A stretch of DNA of 18,909 nt from JBDKUD01 sp050943315 (GTDB lineage: Bacteria > Bacillota > Syntrophomonadia > Syntrophomonadales > Syntrophomonadaceae): the NCBI GenBank assembly GCA_050943315.1, contig JBMNOY010000046.1:1-18909 (forward strand), read 5' to 3'. Shown here piece after piece: positions 1 through 7,199 of the stretch. The notes under the pieces were generated by a model. That model had not been told where the DNA came from. It ran no database searches and was given only the letters and a program-made list of their open reading frames with translations. The position numbers and the translations under genes were made by a program. The first letter of the stretch is position 1, and each line of letters opens with the position of its first letter.

Positions 1-57
1 GAGGATAACATACATTATTGGCGAATATTACATTTATATCTTCTTGGAGGAACTGCT

Positions 58-1593
58 ATGCTCGCTATCGTCAACACCCTGGTTATAAATGGTATAGAAG
101 CCCAGCCGGTAAAAGTGGAGGTTGATATTCGCAATGGGCTGCCCGGATTTGAACTGGTCGGCCTTCCTTCGGCAGCCATTCGTGAAGCCCGCGAACGGGT
201 AAAATCAGCCATCAAAAACTCCGGGCTAATGTTTCCCGGACAAAAAATAATTGTCAATCTGGCCCCGGCTGATTTGAAAAAAGAAGGCAGTCACTTTGAC
301 CTGGCTATTGCGGTAGGAATTCTTTTGGCATCCAATCAACTTGAAACAAGCTTGCCGGAAAACTATTATCTGGCCGGAGAATTATCTCTGGACGGTACCC
401 TGCACAAAATCCCCGGGGTTTTGCCGATGGCTTTAGAACTGGCTAAATCGGATAAACCAGTTCATTTTATAATTCCCGCCAACAATAGTTATGAATCTGC
501 TCTGGTAAGTGAAATCACCTCTTACGGAGTTCCCAATCTGGCTGAATTATACTTATTCTTAAAAGGTGAGATTTCTATAAAGGCCGTACAACCTCTGGAT
601 GTTAATCAGTTCTGCAATTCTCAGAGCCTTCCGGATTTTTCTGAGGTAAAAGGTCAGGAAACCGCCAAAAGAGCACTTCAAATAGCTGCGGCTGGTCTGC
701 ACAACGTGCTTTTAATAGGCCCTCCGGGTGGGGGCAAGACTATGCTGGCGCGAAGAGTACCAGGTATACTCCCGGAAATGACCCGTGAGGAGATACTGGA
801 GACTTCCCGGATTTACTCGGTGGCCGGTCAACTAGATATAAATAATCCCCTGATAATAAACCGGCCCTTTCGGGCCCCCCATAAGAATGCCTCTTCAGCC
901 AGTATAATCGGGGGAGGTAAGATTCCCCGCCCCGGAGAAATCAGTCTGGCTCAAAATGGAGTATTATTTATGGATGAACTGCCCGAATTCAGCCGGGATG
1001 TCCTGGAAGCCTTAAGACAACCAATGGAAGATAAAACAGTTACCGTTGCCCGCGCCCAGGCTACCTACACTTTTCCAGCCAATTTCAGCCTAATCGCCAG
1101 TATGAATCCGTGCCCCTGTGGAAACTTCGGCTCTGACGTAGTTGACTGTCGCTGCAGTCCTACTCAGATTCACAATTACCTTAGCAGAGTATCCGGACCT
1201 TTATTGGACCGTATGGACCTGCACGTAGAAGTACCTCGCATAAAATTCGAGCAATTACAGGATACATCAGCAGCGGAAAGCTCAGCAGCTATCCGGGAGA
1301 AAGTAAAAATCGCCCGGCAAATACAAGCCAGACGATTTGAGGGCTATAAAATCAAGCTTAATTCCCAGATGCGGCCTGCCAATATCAGAAAACATTGCCG
1401 ACTTGATGAAAAATCAGAGCAACTATTAAAGAAGGCCTTTAACAGCTTTAACATGAGTGCCCGGGCTTATGACCGAATACTAAAGGTAGCCCGCACTATC
1501 GCTGACCTAGAGGAATGCCGGGATATTCAGATTAAGCATATTGCAGAATCCATACAATACCGAAGTCTAGACAGAAAATACTGGAACCAGTAG
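58..1593 (+). CDS. YifB/ComM-family Mg-chelatase-like AAA+ ATPase
   Basis: A 511-residue AAA+ ATPase of the YifB/ComM family, a cytoplasmic relative of Mg-chelatase subunit I. ComM members act as hexameric helicases promoting branch migration in natural transformation; the role in Firmicutes is less clear. Seen: an N-terminal ChlI-type domain (about residues 20-140) beginning LAIVNTLVINGIEAQPVKVE, a Walker A motif GPPGGGKT at residues 221-228, a Walker B region LFMDELPEF near residue 305, the family signature MNPCPCG near residue 350, and a C-terminal Mg-chelatase helical domain (RAYDRILKVARTIADLE, near residue 475). Length is normal for the family. The ATG at 58 is preceded by TTGGAGG with about 7 bases spacing. 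The gene is complete and no neighbour shares its strand, so it appears to be at the end of its transcript. A hairpin-forming repeat overlaps its stop codon. Confidence 0.93.
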   Translation: MLAIVNTLVINGIEAQPVKVEVDIRNGLPGFELVGLPSAAIREARERVKSAIKNSGLMFPGQKIIVNLAPADLKKEGSHFDLAIAVGILLASNQLETSLPENYYLAGELSLDGTLHKIPGVLPMALELAKSDKPVHFIIPANNSYESALVSEITSYGVPNLAELYLFLKGEISIKAVQPLDVNQFCNSQSLPDFSEVKGQETAKRALQIAAAGLHNVLLIGPPGGGKTMLARRVPGILPEMTREEILETSRIYSVAGQLDINNPLIINRPFRAPHKNASSASIIGGGKIPRPGEISLAQNGVLFMDELPEFSRDVLEALRQPMEDKTVTVARAQATYTFPANFSLIASMNPCPCGNFGSDVVDCRCSPTQIHNYLSRVSGPLLDRMDLHVEVPRIKFEQLQDTSAAESSAAIREKVKIARQIQARRFEGYKIKLNSQMRPANIRKHCRLDEKSEQLLKKAFNSFNMSARAYDRILKVARTIADLEECRDIQIKHIAESIQYRSLDRKYWNQ

Positions 1594-1621
1594 GAAGCAA
1601 GGGGACGGTTCTTTTGCTTCC
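1593..1621. repeat. Hairpin repeat at the yifB stop codon (GGAAGCAA ... TTGCTTCC)
   Basis: A perfect 8-base inverted repeat (GGAAGCAA at 1593-1600, TTGCTTCC at 1614-1621) encloses the loop GGGGACGGTTCTT and overlaps the last base of the yifB stop. No T-run follows on either strand, so it is not a standard intrinsic terminator. A decayed copy (GAGGGACATTAGTTTTGCTTCCT) lies near 12554, and GGAAGCAA also occurs at about 8657, so it looks like a small dispersed element. Confidence 0.5.
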
Positions 1622-1777
1622 TGTGTGTATCTTATATATCCCTTCTCGACCAAAAAGGTTGCCGACAACGAGACCGCCGTTCCCCGAGCCGAAGATAAGC
1701 CCAGTGGTGACCGGACAGGCGGCTCTGGAAAGCCCGTCATATGCAAATTGTCCCATGAAACGTATATTTCGGCTGGA
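1622..1777. other. Unassigned spacer between yifB and the PilZ fragment
   Basis: About 155 bases between two converging genes. They are open in several frames and more GC-rich than most spacers here (for example CCGCCGTTCCCCGAGCC near 1675). I recognise no protein family in any frame and no known RNA fold. It may be a gene remnant or a structured RNA; neither can be shown from one sequence. Confidence 0.3.
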
Positions 1778-2249
1778 TTACCTACTATCGGAAAACTGCT
1801 TAAAAAATAACCGGGGAGAGCCTGAAAAACAACTACCAGTGTCAAATAAAATGTTATTTTTCATGTTAATCTGAACTTTATTCAAATCCTTCACCAGGTA
1901 TGATCTACCATCTTCATCGAGAATAAGCTCAACACCGTATTCGTATAAATTGTCGTCCCTTATTTCCATCCAAACACAGTAACCGTAAACCCGTAGTTTC
2001 TTTCCTGCCAATTGTGTTGTAAATTGTAAAATAAAATCTTTTCCCACCGGAAGCTTTATGTTAGAAATAAAGCATAATCCGCCCGGCCCAGTATTCTTAA
2101 TCAGTACCTTTGTATTTCCCACATTAATACTTTTTCCCTTAATTGCTGAAATTGTCATATCACTTATCAATGGCTGGCGAAATACTACTCGGAAAAATTT
2201 ACGTCTGATAACTATTGCAGGCTCACATTTTCTCTTAACTAAGATTTTC
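1778..2249 (-). pseudogene. PilZ-domain C-terminal part of a broken GGDEF-EAL-PilZ protein
   Basis: This is the C-terminal fragment of a cyclic-di-GMP signalling protein. Reading from just after the EAL stop at 2250 gives the linker EDFEKILVKRK and then RRKFFRVVF, the PilZ RxxxR c-di-GMP-binding signature, followed by a second PilZ motif near NTGPGGLCF (family consensus D/NxSxxG). The first in-frame ATG is at 2170 and lies after the RxxxR motif, so independent translation from it would lack half of the binding site. No good ribosome binding site precedes that ATG. The frame equals that of the N-terminal fragment at 3401-3640 and differs from the EAL fragment between them. I infer this is the end of one original polypeptide, separated from the EAL domain by a one-base insertion near 2265. 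Confidence 0.75.
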
Positions 2250-3401
2250 TCAAAGTCCTCTATGGCTGCCCGGTTTACTATAGATATAACCTTGCCCTAT
2301 GTAGCAGTTAAGCTCTTGCAAGAAAGATACCTGTTCCCAAGTCTCGATACCTTCAGCAACCGGTTTGATTTTAAGTTCACGAGCGGTATTAATAATATTT
2401 TTGGTAATAACAGCACTTGTTTCAACCAAAGTTATATCTTTTATACAAGAAGCATCTATCTTTAAAATATCAATATGGAAAATATTCAAATAACTCAAGG
2501 AGGAAAAACCGGTTCCAAAGTTGTCAATCGCTACTTGTATTCCAAAAGAGTGCAATTTTTGCATAATCGATTTTGCTTTGTTAACTCTTAGCGCTAAAGT
2601 ACTTTCGGTAATTTCCACAATAAGAAAATGAGGATCCAACTTAAAATCATTAATAGTATTCACGATATTTTCCACAAAATTGTCTGCAAAGAATTGAATG
2701 CTGGAAAAATTAATTGATACTTTTATATCTGGTAGTCCGTTATCTAACCAGTGTTTATAATTTCGGCATACTTCTCTCAGTATCCAGTCTCCTATGTTAA
2801 TAATAAAGCCAGTTTCTTCGGCTAAATACATAAATTCGTTAGGAGATATCATACCCAAATCCGGATGTTTCCATCTAATTAAGGTTTCAGTTGCTAATAT
2901 TTCGTTGGTTTTCAGGTTTACCAATGGTTGATAATAGACTTTCAACTGCTCCCTTTCAATTGCTTTGAGTAAATCATGGCGAAGTTCAATTTCTTTATAA
3001 TTTTGAACATTGATATCCGGAGAATAGAATTTATAAGTATTCTTCCCCTCCTTTTTGGCCAGAAGCAATGCAATGTTTGCTTTATCTATGAGCGCATCAA
3101 AATCCTGCTCATCTGCAAGACAGAGACTTAGTCCAATATTTATAGTTACGTCCAATTCATACCGGTCAACTTTAAAGGGAGATGAAAATAATCGGATAAT
3201 GTTTTGGGCAATATTCTCATATTTATCCAGGTTTAAACCTTCAATAATAGCAGCAAATTGATTTTCTGAATAACGGCAGATAAAGTTACCTCTACCCAAG
3301 CCTGTCTTTAATTCTCGGGCTATTTCAACTATTAATTGATCTCCTAATTGGTATCCTAAGATATCGTTTATGTATTTTAATCCACTAATATCCAATATCA
3401 T
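2250..3401 (-). pseudogene. EAL domain plus most of a GGDEF domain (middle of a broken c-di-GMP gene)
   Basis: The middle part of a GGDEF-EAL-PilZ protein. Residues 1 to about 130 of the 383-residue frame cover a GGDEF domain lacking its N-terminus (DISGLKYINDILGYQLGDQL); the catalytic motif is degenerate, SENQF in place of GGDEF, so cyclase activity is not expected. Residues about 145-375 form an EAL phosphodiesterase domain with ETLIRWKHP at the EAL position, NFSS, VEITES, ILKID and VAEGIET. The metal-binding DDFGTG motif reads DNFGTG, which may impair catalysis. The apparent ATG overlaps the upstream fragment's stop as TAATG but has no ribosome binding site. The frame ends prematurely after YIYSKP because of an extra G; deleting it continues into the PilZ linker. 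It could act only if the frameshifts are errors or are bypassed. Confidence 0.8.
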
Positions 3402-3640
3402 TACGATAAATGAACTTTGCTCTTCTTTATTATGTTGACACTGAGACTCAATCTCCTTTCAAAATAATTACGATTGGGAAGTCCTGTTAATTCATCAACC
3501 ATACTTCGGTAGTGTTTTTCAAATTTATTTTCTAATAGCATGGTTTCGTTTTCGGCCTTTTGAATATGAAGTTTTTCTCTTAGATCCAGCAAATTGCCTC
3601 TCTTAGATTTGTTTAGTAAATCTTTTACTTTAATAACCAT
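3401..3640 (-). pseudogene. N-terminal fragment of the broken GGDEF-EAL-PilZ gene
   Basis: This fragment holds the start of the c-di-GMP gene. From the ATG at 3640 (a weak GGGTGGG stretch lies upstream) it encodes a charged, probably coiled segment (KVKDLLNKSKRGNLLDLREK) followed by DELTGLPNRNYFERRL, the typical opening of a GGDEF domain. The frame then shifts: it ends IIKKSKVHLS at a stop, while the minus-one frame at the same place gives HNKEEQSSFIVMILDIS, which is how GGDEF domains normally continue. The break therefore lies within about 3425-3455. A farther TTG at 3661 is a less likely start. There is no membrane segment or signal peptide, so the intact protein would have been cytoplasmic. 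Confidence 0.75.
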
Positions 3641-3710
3641 CCTAGTCCCACCCTTCAGCAATGATGTAATTCTGTATGTTGATGGGCTCTTATAACTTAA
3701 TTATCGGATA

Positions 3711-3743
3711 GGAGGCCACCCATTATTTGAGTGGCCGACCTCC
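3711..3743 (-). other. Domain VI hairpin of the outer group II intron
   Basis: On the minus strand GGAGG-TCGG-CCAC pairs with GTGG-CCTCC around an AT-rich loop (CTCAAATAATGG). This is the expected class C domain VI. It is displaced from its own domain V by the whole inner intron. Confidence 0.7.
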
Positions 3744-3785
3744 CAGTCAAGTAGCCCGCAGGAATTTCACCTACAGGCTCTCACA

Positions 3786-3819
3786 GAACCGTACGTGAAC
3801 CTCTCGATTCATACGGCTC
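3786..3819 (-). other. Domain V of the inner group II intron
   Basis: A 34-base hairpin on the minus strand, starting GAGCCGTATGAATC and ending GGTTCACGTACGGTTC around a GAGA loop. Length, AGC triad and closing pairs match the catalytic domain V of group II introns. Confidence 0.9.
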
Positions 3820-3835
3820 TTATCATTCACTCATA

Positions 3836-5031
3836 CTAAAAGTTTCCATCCAGAGCCCAATGCGCAAACATGTTGGGTTCTCTTTCTTTTACTTGTTTTA
3901 GCCACTTTTCGGCTCTGCGCCGGTGCCCACGAAAATTCTTGTACTTGCACATCGCCCACTTAATCAGACGCCTTTGCACACAGTCCAGCGCACGTTTCAT
4001 TGCGCTGCGATTGAATTTGCCAAAATAGTTCATCCACCCTCGAAGGATGGGGTTTAGCATCTCGGCTATCATTTCAATCTTGCTGCCTGTCCTTTTGTGT
4101 ATTTCCAATGCCTTAACCTTGTCTTTTAACACCTGCTCTGCCTTCTTGCTTACTGATGCAATGAAATTCATTTGCAGTCTGCCCAGACGGTCTTTTATCC
4201 ATACTTCACGAAAGGTATATCCGAGAAAATCAAACTCTGTAACAGAGTGTTCTTTCCTCCTGTCCTTGTCTTGGCAGTAAACTATCTTTGTTTTAATCGG
4301 GTGCAATTCCAGTTTGCAATTATGTAATCTCTCATCAATATGCGCTAGCAGTTGTTTTGCTTCCTGTTCTGTACGGCAATGCACCACTGTATCATCCGCA
4401 TATCTTTCAAACGGGTTGTTTCTGTGGTTTCTTGTCATCCATAGGTCAAAAGCATAGTGCATGAACAGATTGGCTAGTATCGGGCTGATGACTCCACCCT
4501 GTGGAGTTCCGGCTATTCTGGGAATTGTCTCTCCTGCTTCCGTCTGAAATGGCGCTTTAAGCCATCTCTCAATATACAGAAGAATCCATCGTTCTTTCAC
4601 GTGTTTCCGCACTGCCCTCATCAGCAGTTCATGGTCGATGTTGTCAAACAATCCTTTGATATCCAAATCTATGACATAATCGTATTTCCAGCATCTCTGC
4701 CTTGCTACTCCTACGGCATCTGTTGCAGACTTATTGGGTCTGTAGCCATAAGAATCATCATGGAAGAGCGGCTCCAATATAGGTTCAATTGCCATCTTCG
4801 CTGTCATCTGTGCGATTCTGTCGTCAATGGTGGGAATCCCCAGTCTTCTGGTTCCCCCATCTTTCTTTGGAATTTTCACTGCCTTGACTGGCTTGGGAAA
4901 ATAGCTTCCAGAACTCATTATTTCTCGAAATCTTTCCCGTCAACGCCTGCACTGCCTTTGTTCGCTTTAACCTTTTTGTAAGCGGCCATTACAGTTTGTT
5001 TTGGAATCTTGTATGGTTTGCTGTTTTCCAT
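3836..5031 (-). pseudogene. ltrA: Group II intron reverse transcriptase/maturase of the inner intron, internally deleted
   Basis: A group II intron-encoded reverse transcriptase/maturase, which normally binds its intron RNA to aid splicing and copies it into DNA. The reading frame starts at ATG 5031 (MENSKPYKIPKQTVMAAYKK, the usual N-terminus) and stops after 37 codons at TAA 4920-4918. A second frame starting at 4918 (MSSGSYFPKPVKAVKIPKK) continues to the normal C-terminus. Relatives carry about 15 further residues between these parts (a segment like NLYKIWNR), so a short deletion also shifted the frame. The rest is well kept: RT motif GTPQGGVISPILANLF, catalytic YADD (codons at 4402-4391), the FLGYTF region, and the maturase/GIIM domain with GWMNYFGKFNRSAMKRAL. 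No HNH endonuclease follows. The RT active site survives in a 360-residue piece lacking only its RNA-binding N-terminus. Confidence 0.85.
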
Positions 5032-5306
5032 GTGTTCCTCCTGTTTTCACAGTTGACCTATGTATCAGCTGAATGACGATGCCCCTTTGCTCCATTTCCA
5101 TTACAGTAATTTCATCACTACTACGACCATCTCCGCCCCTGTCCACTGCATCTCTACTTTCGGTCTTGCCTTTCTGTGGCTTGTTCCTTTTCGATTCTCA
5201 TCAGTGCCCAGGTTCCTGCGTTCCACACCAAAGCCTGTTCTATGCTCATGCCGCCTTCATGCCGGATGCCAAGCAGACGGATTCAGGATTTACCTCTGCT
5301 TTTATC

Positions 5307-5329
5307 CCTATCGGGTGGTGGAAGATAGG
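5307..5329 (-). other. Candidate EBS1 stem-loop of the inner intron
   Basis: Minus strand: CCTATC pairs with GATAGG around a loop containing TTCCACCACCC. CACCACC (5320-5314) is a 7-of-7 Watson-Crick complement of GGTGGTG (5549-5543), the bases just 5' of the intron start. Its position in domain I fits exon-binding site 1. Confidence 0.7.
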
Positions 5330-5543
5330 TTTTGACATCACTTTACGCTATCGACACCTCGTCAGCGGTTGACTTGCGTTCATCTTCATAGAACCCACAT
5401 GCCCATTTTATATGGACTTTTCCTTCGTCGCTCACTTACCATAGCTTTTGACTACAGCAGCAGAAGGTTGTTTGACAGGTCTGCCTGACCAGTCCCTGCC
5501 GGAGGGCCTACCTCCATCTTCGGTGCAGCTTTCGCAGCACACC

Positions 5544-5577
5544 ACCACCGTACGTACCGTTCGGTATACGGCGGTTC
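5544..5577 (-). other. Domain V of the outer group IIC-type intron
   Basis: A 34-base minus-strand hairpin beginning GAACCGCCGTATACC, loop GAAC, then GGTACGTACGGTGGT. It matches class C domain V in length and pairing. It lies 12 bases after the RT stop, as usual, and ends one base before the inner intron starts. Confidence 0.8.
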
Positions 5578-5589
5578 CAAAGTTTGCAC

Positions 5590-6168
5590 TTATTTAGCAA
5601 AGTAACATTCCCTCAAACTAAGATATCCGGCACGTTTGAACCTCTCATTGGATAAGGCAATCAACAAGATGGGGCTGTGGGCAGTACGCCAGTAGCCTTT
5701 TCTTGTGTTTGCCCACATCCATGCTTGTTCTTCCTTGATTCCCATACGTTTGAGATTTTCGTAACGCGTGCGGACTTTCTTCCATCGTTTCCACGTCACC
5801 ATCCGTATGCGGCTTCTAATCCACTCGTCCAGTCTTTGTATCAGGTTTCTGGCATCTGCCAGCTTGAAGTAGTTCATCCATCCGTGAATTACCTGGTTCA
5901 GACGGATTTTCCTGACTTCAATTCCCATTCCGTTGCTGTGTCCTGTAATCTCTCTGATTTTATCTTTGAATTTCCGGACACTATTGGGATGTATTCTGAG
6001 CCTTCCTTCTCCCTTGCTGATGTAAAAGCTGTATCCCAGATACTTGACTCTGCTTACGTGTGATACCTGAGTTTTCTCCCGGTTTACTCTCAGAAATAAT
6101 TTCTCTTCGATGTACGGGAGAATGTGGCTGAGCGTTCGATTAGCCGCTCTCTTGCTCTGTGCAGGCAC
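5590..6168 (-). pseudogene. C-terminal half of the outer intron's reverse transcriptase/maturase
   Basis: The last 190 or so residues of a second, different group II intron RT. Recognisable segments include SKRAANRTLSHILPYIEEKL at the start, VKYLGYSFY (thumb/RT7 region), GEGRLRIHP, IRLNQVIHGWMNYFKLADAR of the maturase X/GIIM domain, RRIRM-like IRSRIRMVTWKRWKKV, and WANTRKGYWRTAHSPIL near the end, all typical of class C intron RTs. The fingers, palm and YADD site are absent: similarity begins at about 6157 and the sequence upstream belongs to a surface-protein gene. The GTG at 6168 is only the first available start and is not a natural one. The stop is followed at once by domain V, the normal arrangement. 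Confidence 0.85.
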
Positions 6169-7199
6169 ATGGAATACTCTCCATTAGCATCCAAAATACT
6201 CAGCTTATAACTGGTATTGTCAGTAAAGGTGACTACTGGAACCCAATTGCTGGTAGTATCAATATGCGCCTCGGAAATGGTTTTTCTGAAAGTCAATGAA
6301 ACTTTGCTATTAATCACACCTATTGTGGATATCAGGTCTGCTTCTACCACGGTAATAAGCTTCTCACCCACAACACCGGAACCATCATGGGCTGTTGCCT
6401 TAACGGTCACAGTTCCATCTTCTGTCCCTGTTAACAAGCCTGTTTCTGATTCTATTATTACAGAACCCGTGCCATTGGTTACCGACCAGGTTATGGTCCT
6501 GTTGGTAGCATTGGCCGGATTTATCGCTGCATGCATTTGTAATGTTTCACCTTTTAAAACTGTATCTGCATTGTCCGCACCCATCACTGCAATAGAACTT
6601 ATTAATATCGTAGGTGCCGTGGTATCTGATGAACCGCCGCCGCTGTCCTTCACAGGCGGCGGAGTTGGGAGCGGTGGCGACGGATTGGCACTTATGTCGG
6701 CTCCTAAAACCTGGCTAATATTACTTATGATCTGACCGACCATACTTGGCATATTAGGATTGGTCGGCGGTGTCTGTGCAGGTGCTGGCTGAGCAGGAGC
6801 CGGGACCGCCTGTTGGGGCGGAGACGGAACTACTGCCTGGGCCGGGGCCTGCTGCTGCTGTTGCTGTACGGTTGGCGGTGCGGTTACCACCGGGGCTGCT
6901 TGCTGTATGGTTGTTACCCTTTCTACGATCCAGCTCTGTTCCTGAAGAAAAGCCTGCTGCTGCTCTGGAGTCATGGGCTGCGGCGGCGCCGGGGGCTGCC
7001 CGGCTGAAGTCTGCTGGGTGCCTTGACCGGCCTGAATGCTGACACTCTGTCCCCCTGAACTGACTGTTACTGATCCGTCAACCACGCTGGTAGACTGTCC
7101 GCTTGCTGAAACGCTATTCATCCAAATGGTTCCGCGTACAGCGGCAACCCCCCAGGGCATATCTACTTTTACGCGAACCTTCTTTTTGTAGGAATCTTT
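6090..7199 (-). pseudogene. FecR/Ig-like downstream part of the SLH surface-protein gene, truncated by the intron fragment
   Basis: Continuation, in the same frame, of the SLH gene ending at TAA 7202-7200. Reading on from that stop gives KDSYKKKVRVKVDMPWGVAAVRGT, the second half of a FecR domain. Next comes a Gln/Pro/Ala-rich, probably extended cell-wall-spanning linker with a QQQQQQ run, and a BIG2-like Ig fold (about ISSIAVMGADNADTVLKGE to VVGEKLITVV). At about 6185-6150 the frame runs into sequence of the group II intron RT (last native residues near ILDANGEYS), then continues about 25 codons out of frame to a stop at 6090. The native C-terminus is therefore lost. The first ATG, 7160, lies inside the FecR domain and lacks a good ribosome binding site. 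I treat this as the dead 3' part of one gene. Confidence 0.75.

Larger units (their letters stand above)
3746..5542 (-). mobile_element. Inner group II intron with RT gene, nested in the outer intron
   Basis: A nearly complete group II intron of about 1.8 kb on the minus strand. Its 5' end begins GTGTG at 5542, matching the GUGYG consensus. Domains I-III occupy about 5542-5040 (the + strand open frames there are shadows of this RNA), the maturase gene lies in domain IV (5031-3836), domain V is at 3819-3786, and domain VI runs to a CTACTTGAC end at about 3746. A stem-loop at 5329-5307 exposes CACCACC, a perfect complement of GGTGGTG immediately upstream of the intron, fitting an EBS1-IBS1 pair. 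RNA parts look intact, but the RT gene has an internal deletion and frameshift, so splicing may persist while retrohoming needs a maturase supplied in trans. Confidence 0.85.
3703..6180 (-). mobile_element. Outer group IIC-type intron, 5'-truncated and interrupted by a second intron
   Basis: Remains of a bacterial group II intron of class C type on the minus strand. Present: the C-terminal half of its reverse transcriptase (5590 to about 6168), a 34-base domain V hairpin (5577-5544), and a domain VI hairpin (3743-3711) followed by a CCTATCCGAT end near 3703, close to the class C 3' end CCTACTCGAT. A second group II intron (about 5542-3746) separates domains V and VI. Joining 5543 to 3745 restores GGTGGTG-TGGGAGGTCGGCC, the normal continuation. 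The 5' ribozyme domains and the N-terminal RT half are missing; the left part stops abruptly inside a surface-protein gene near 6150-6185. It cannot be mobile by itself. Boundaries are inferred from remembered class C consensus. Confidence 0.8.

Noticed and set aside
1625..1874. Short + strand frames after yifB
   Set aside because: No recognisable family or ribosome binding site; one overlaps the PilZ gene end. Kept only as an unassigned spacer.
5060..5372. Open + strand frames of 91 and 99 codons
   Set aside because: They are antisense to domains I-III of the inner group II intron, whose structured RNA explains the open frames. No ribosome binding site or family similarity.
6217..7042. Two + strand frames (172 and 90 codons) opposite the surface-protein gene
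   Set aside because: They mirror the low-complexity Gln/Pro/Ala linker and Ig-like region of the minus-strand gene and have no ribosome binding sites.
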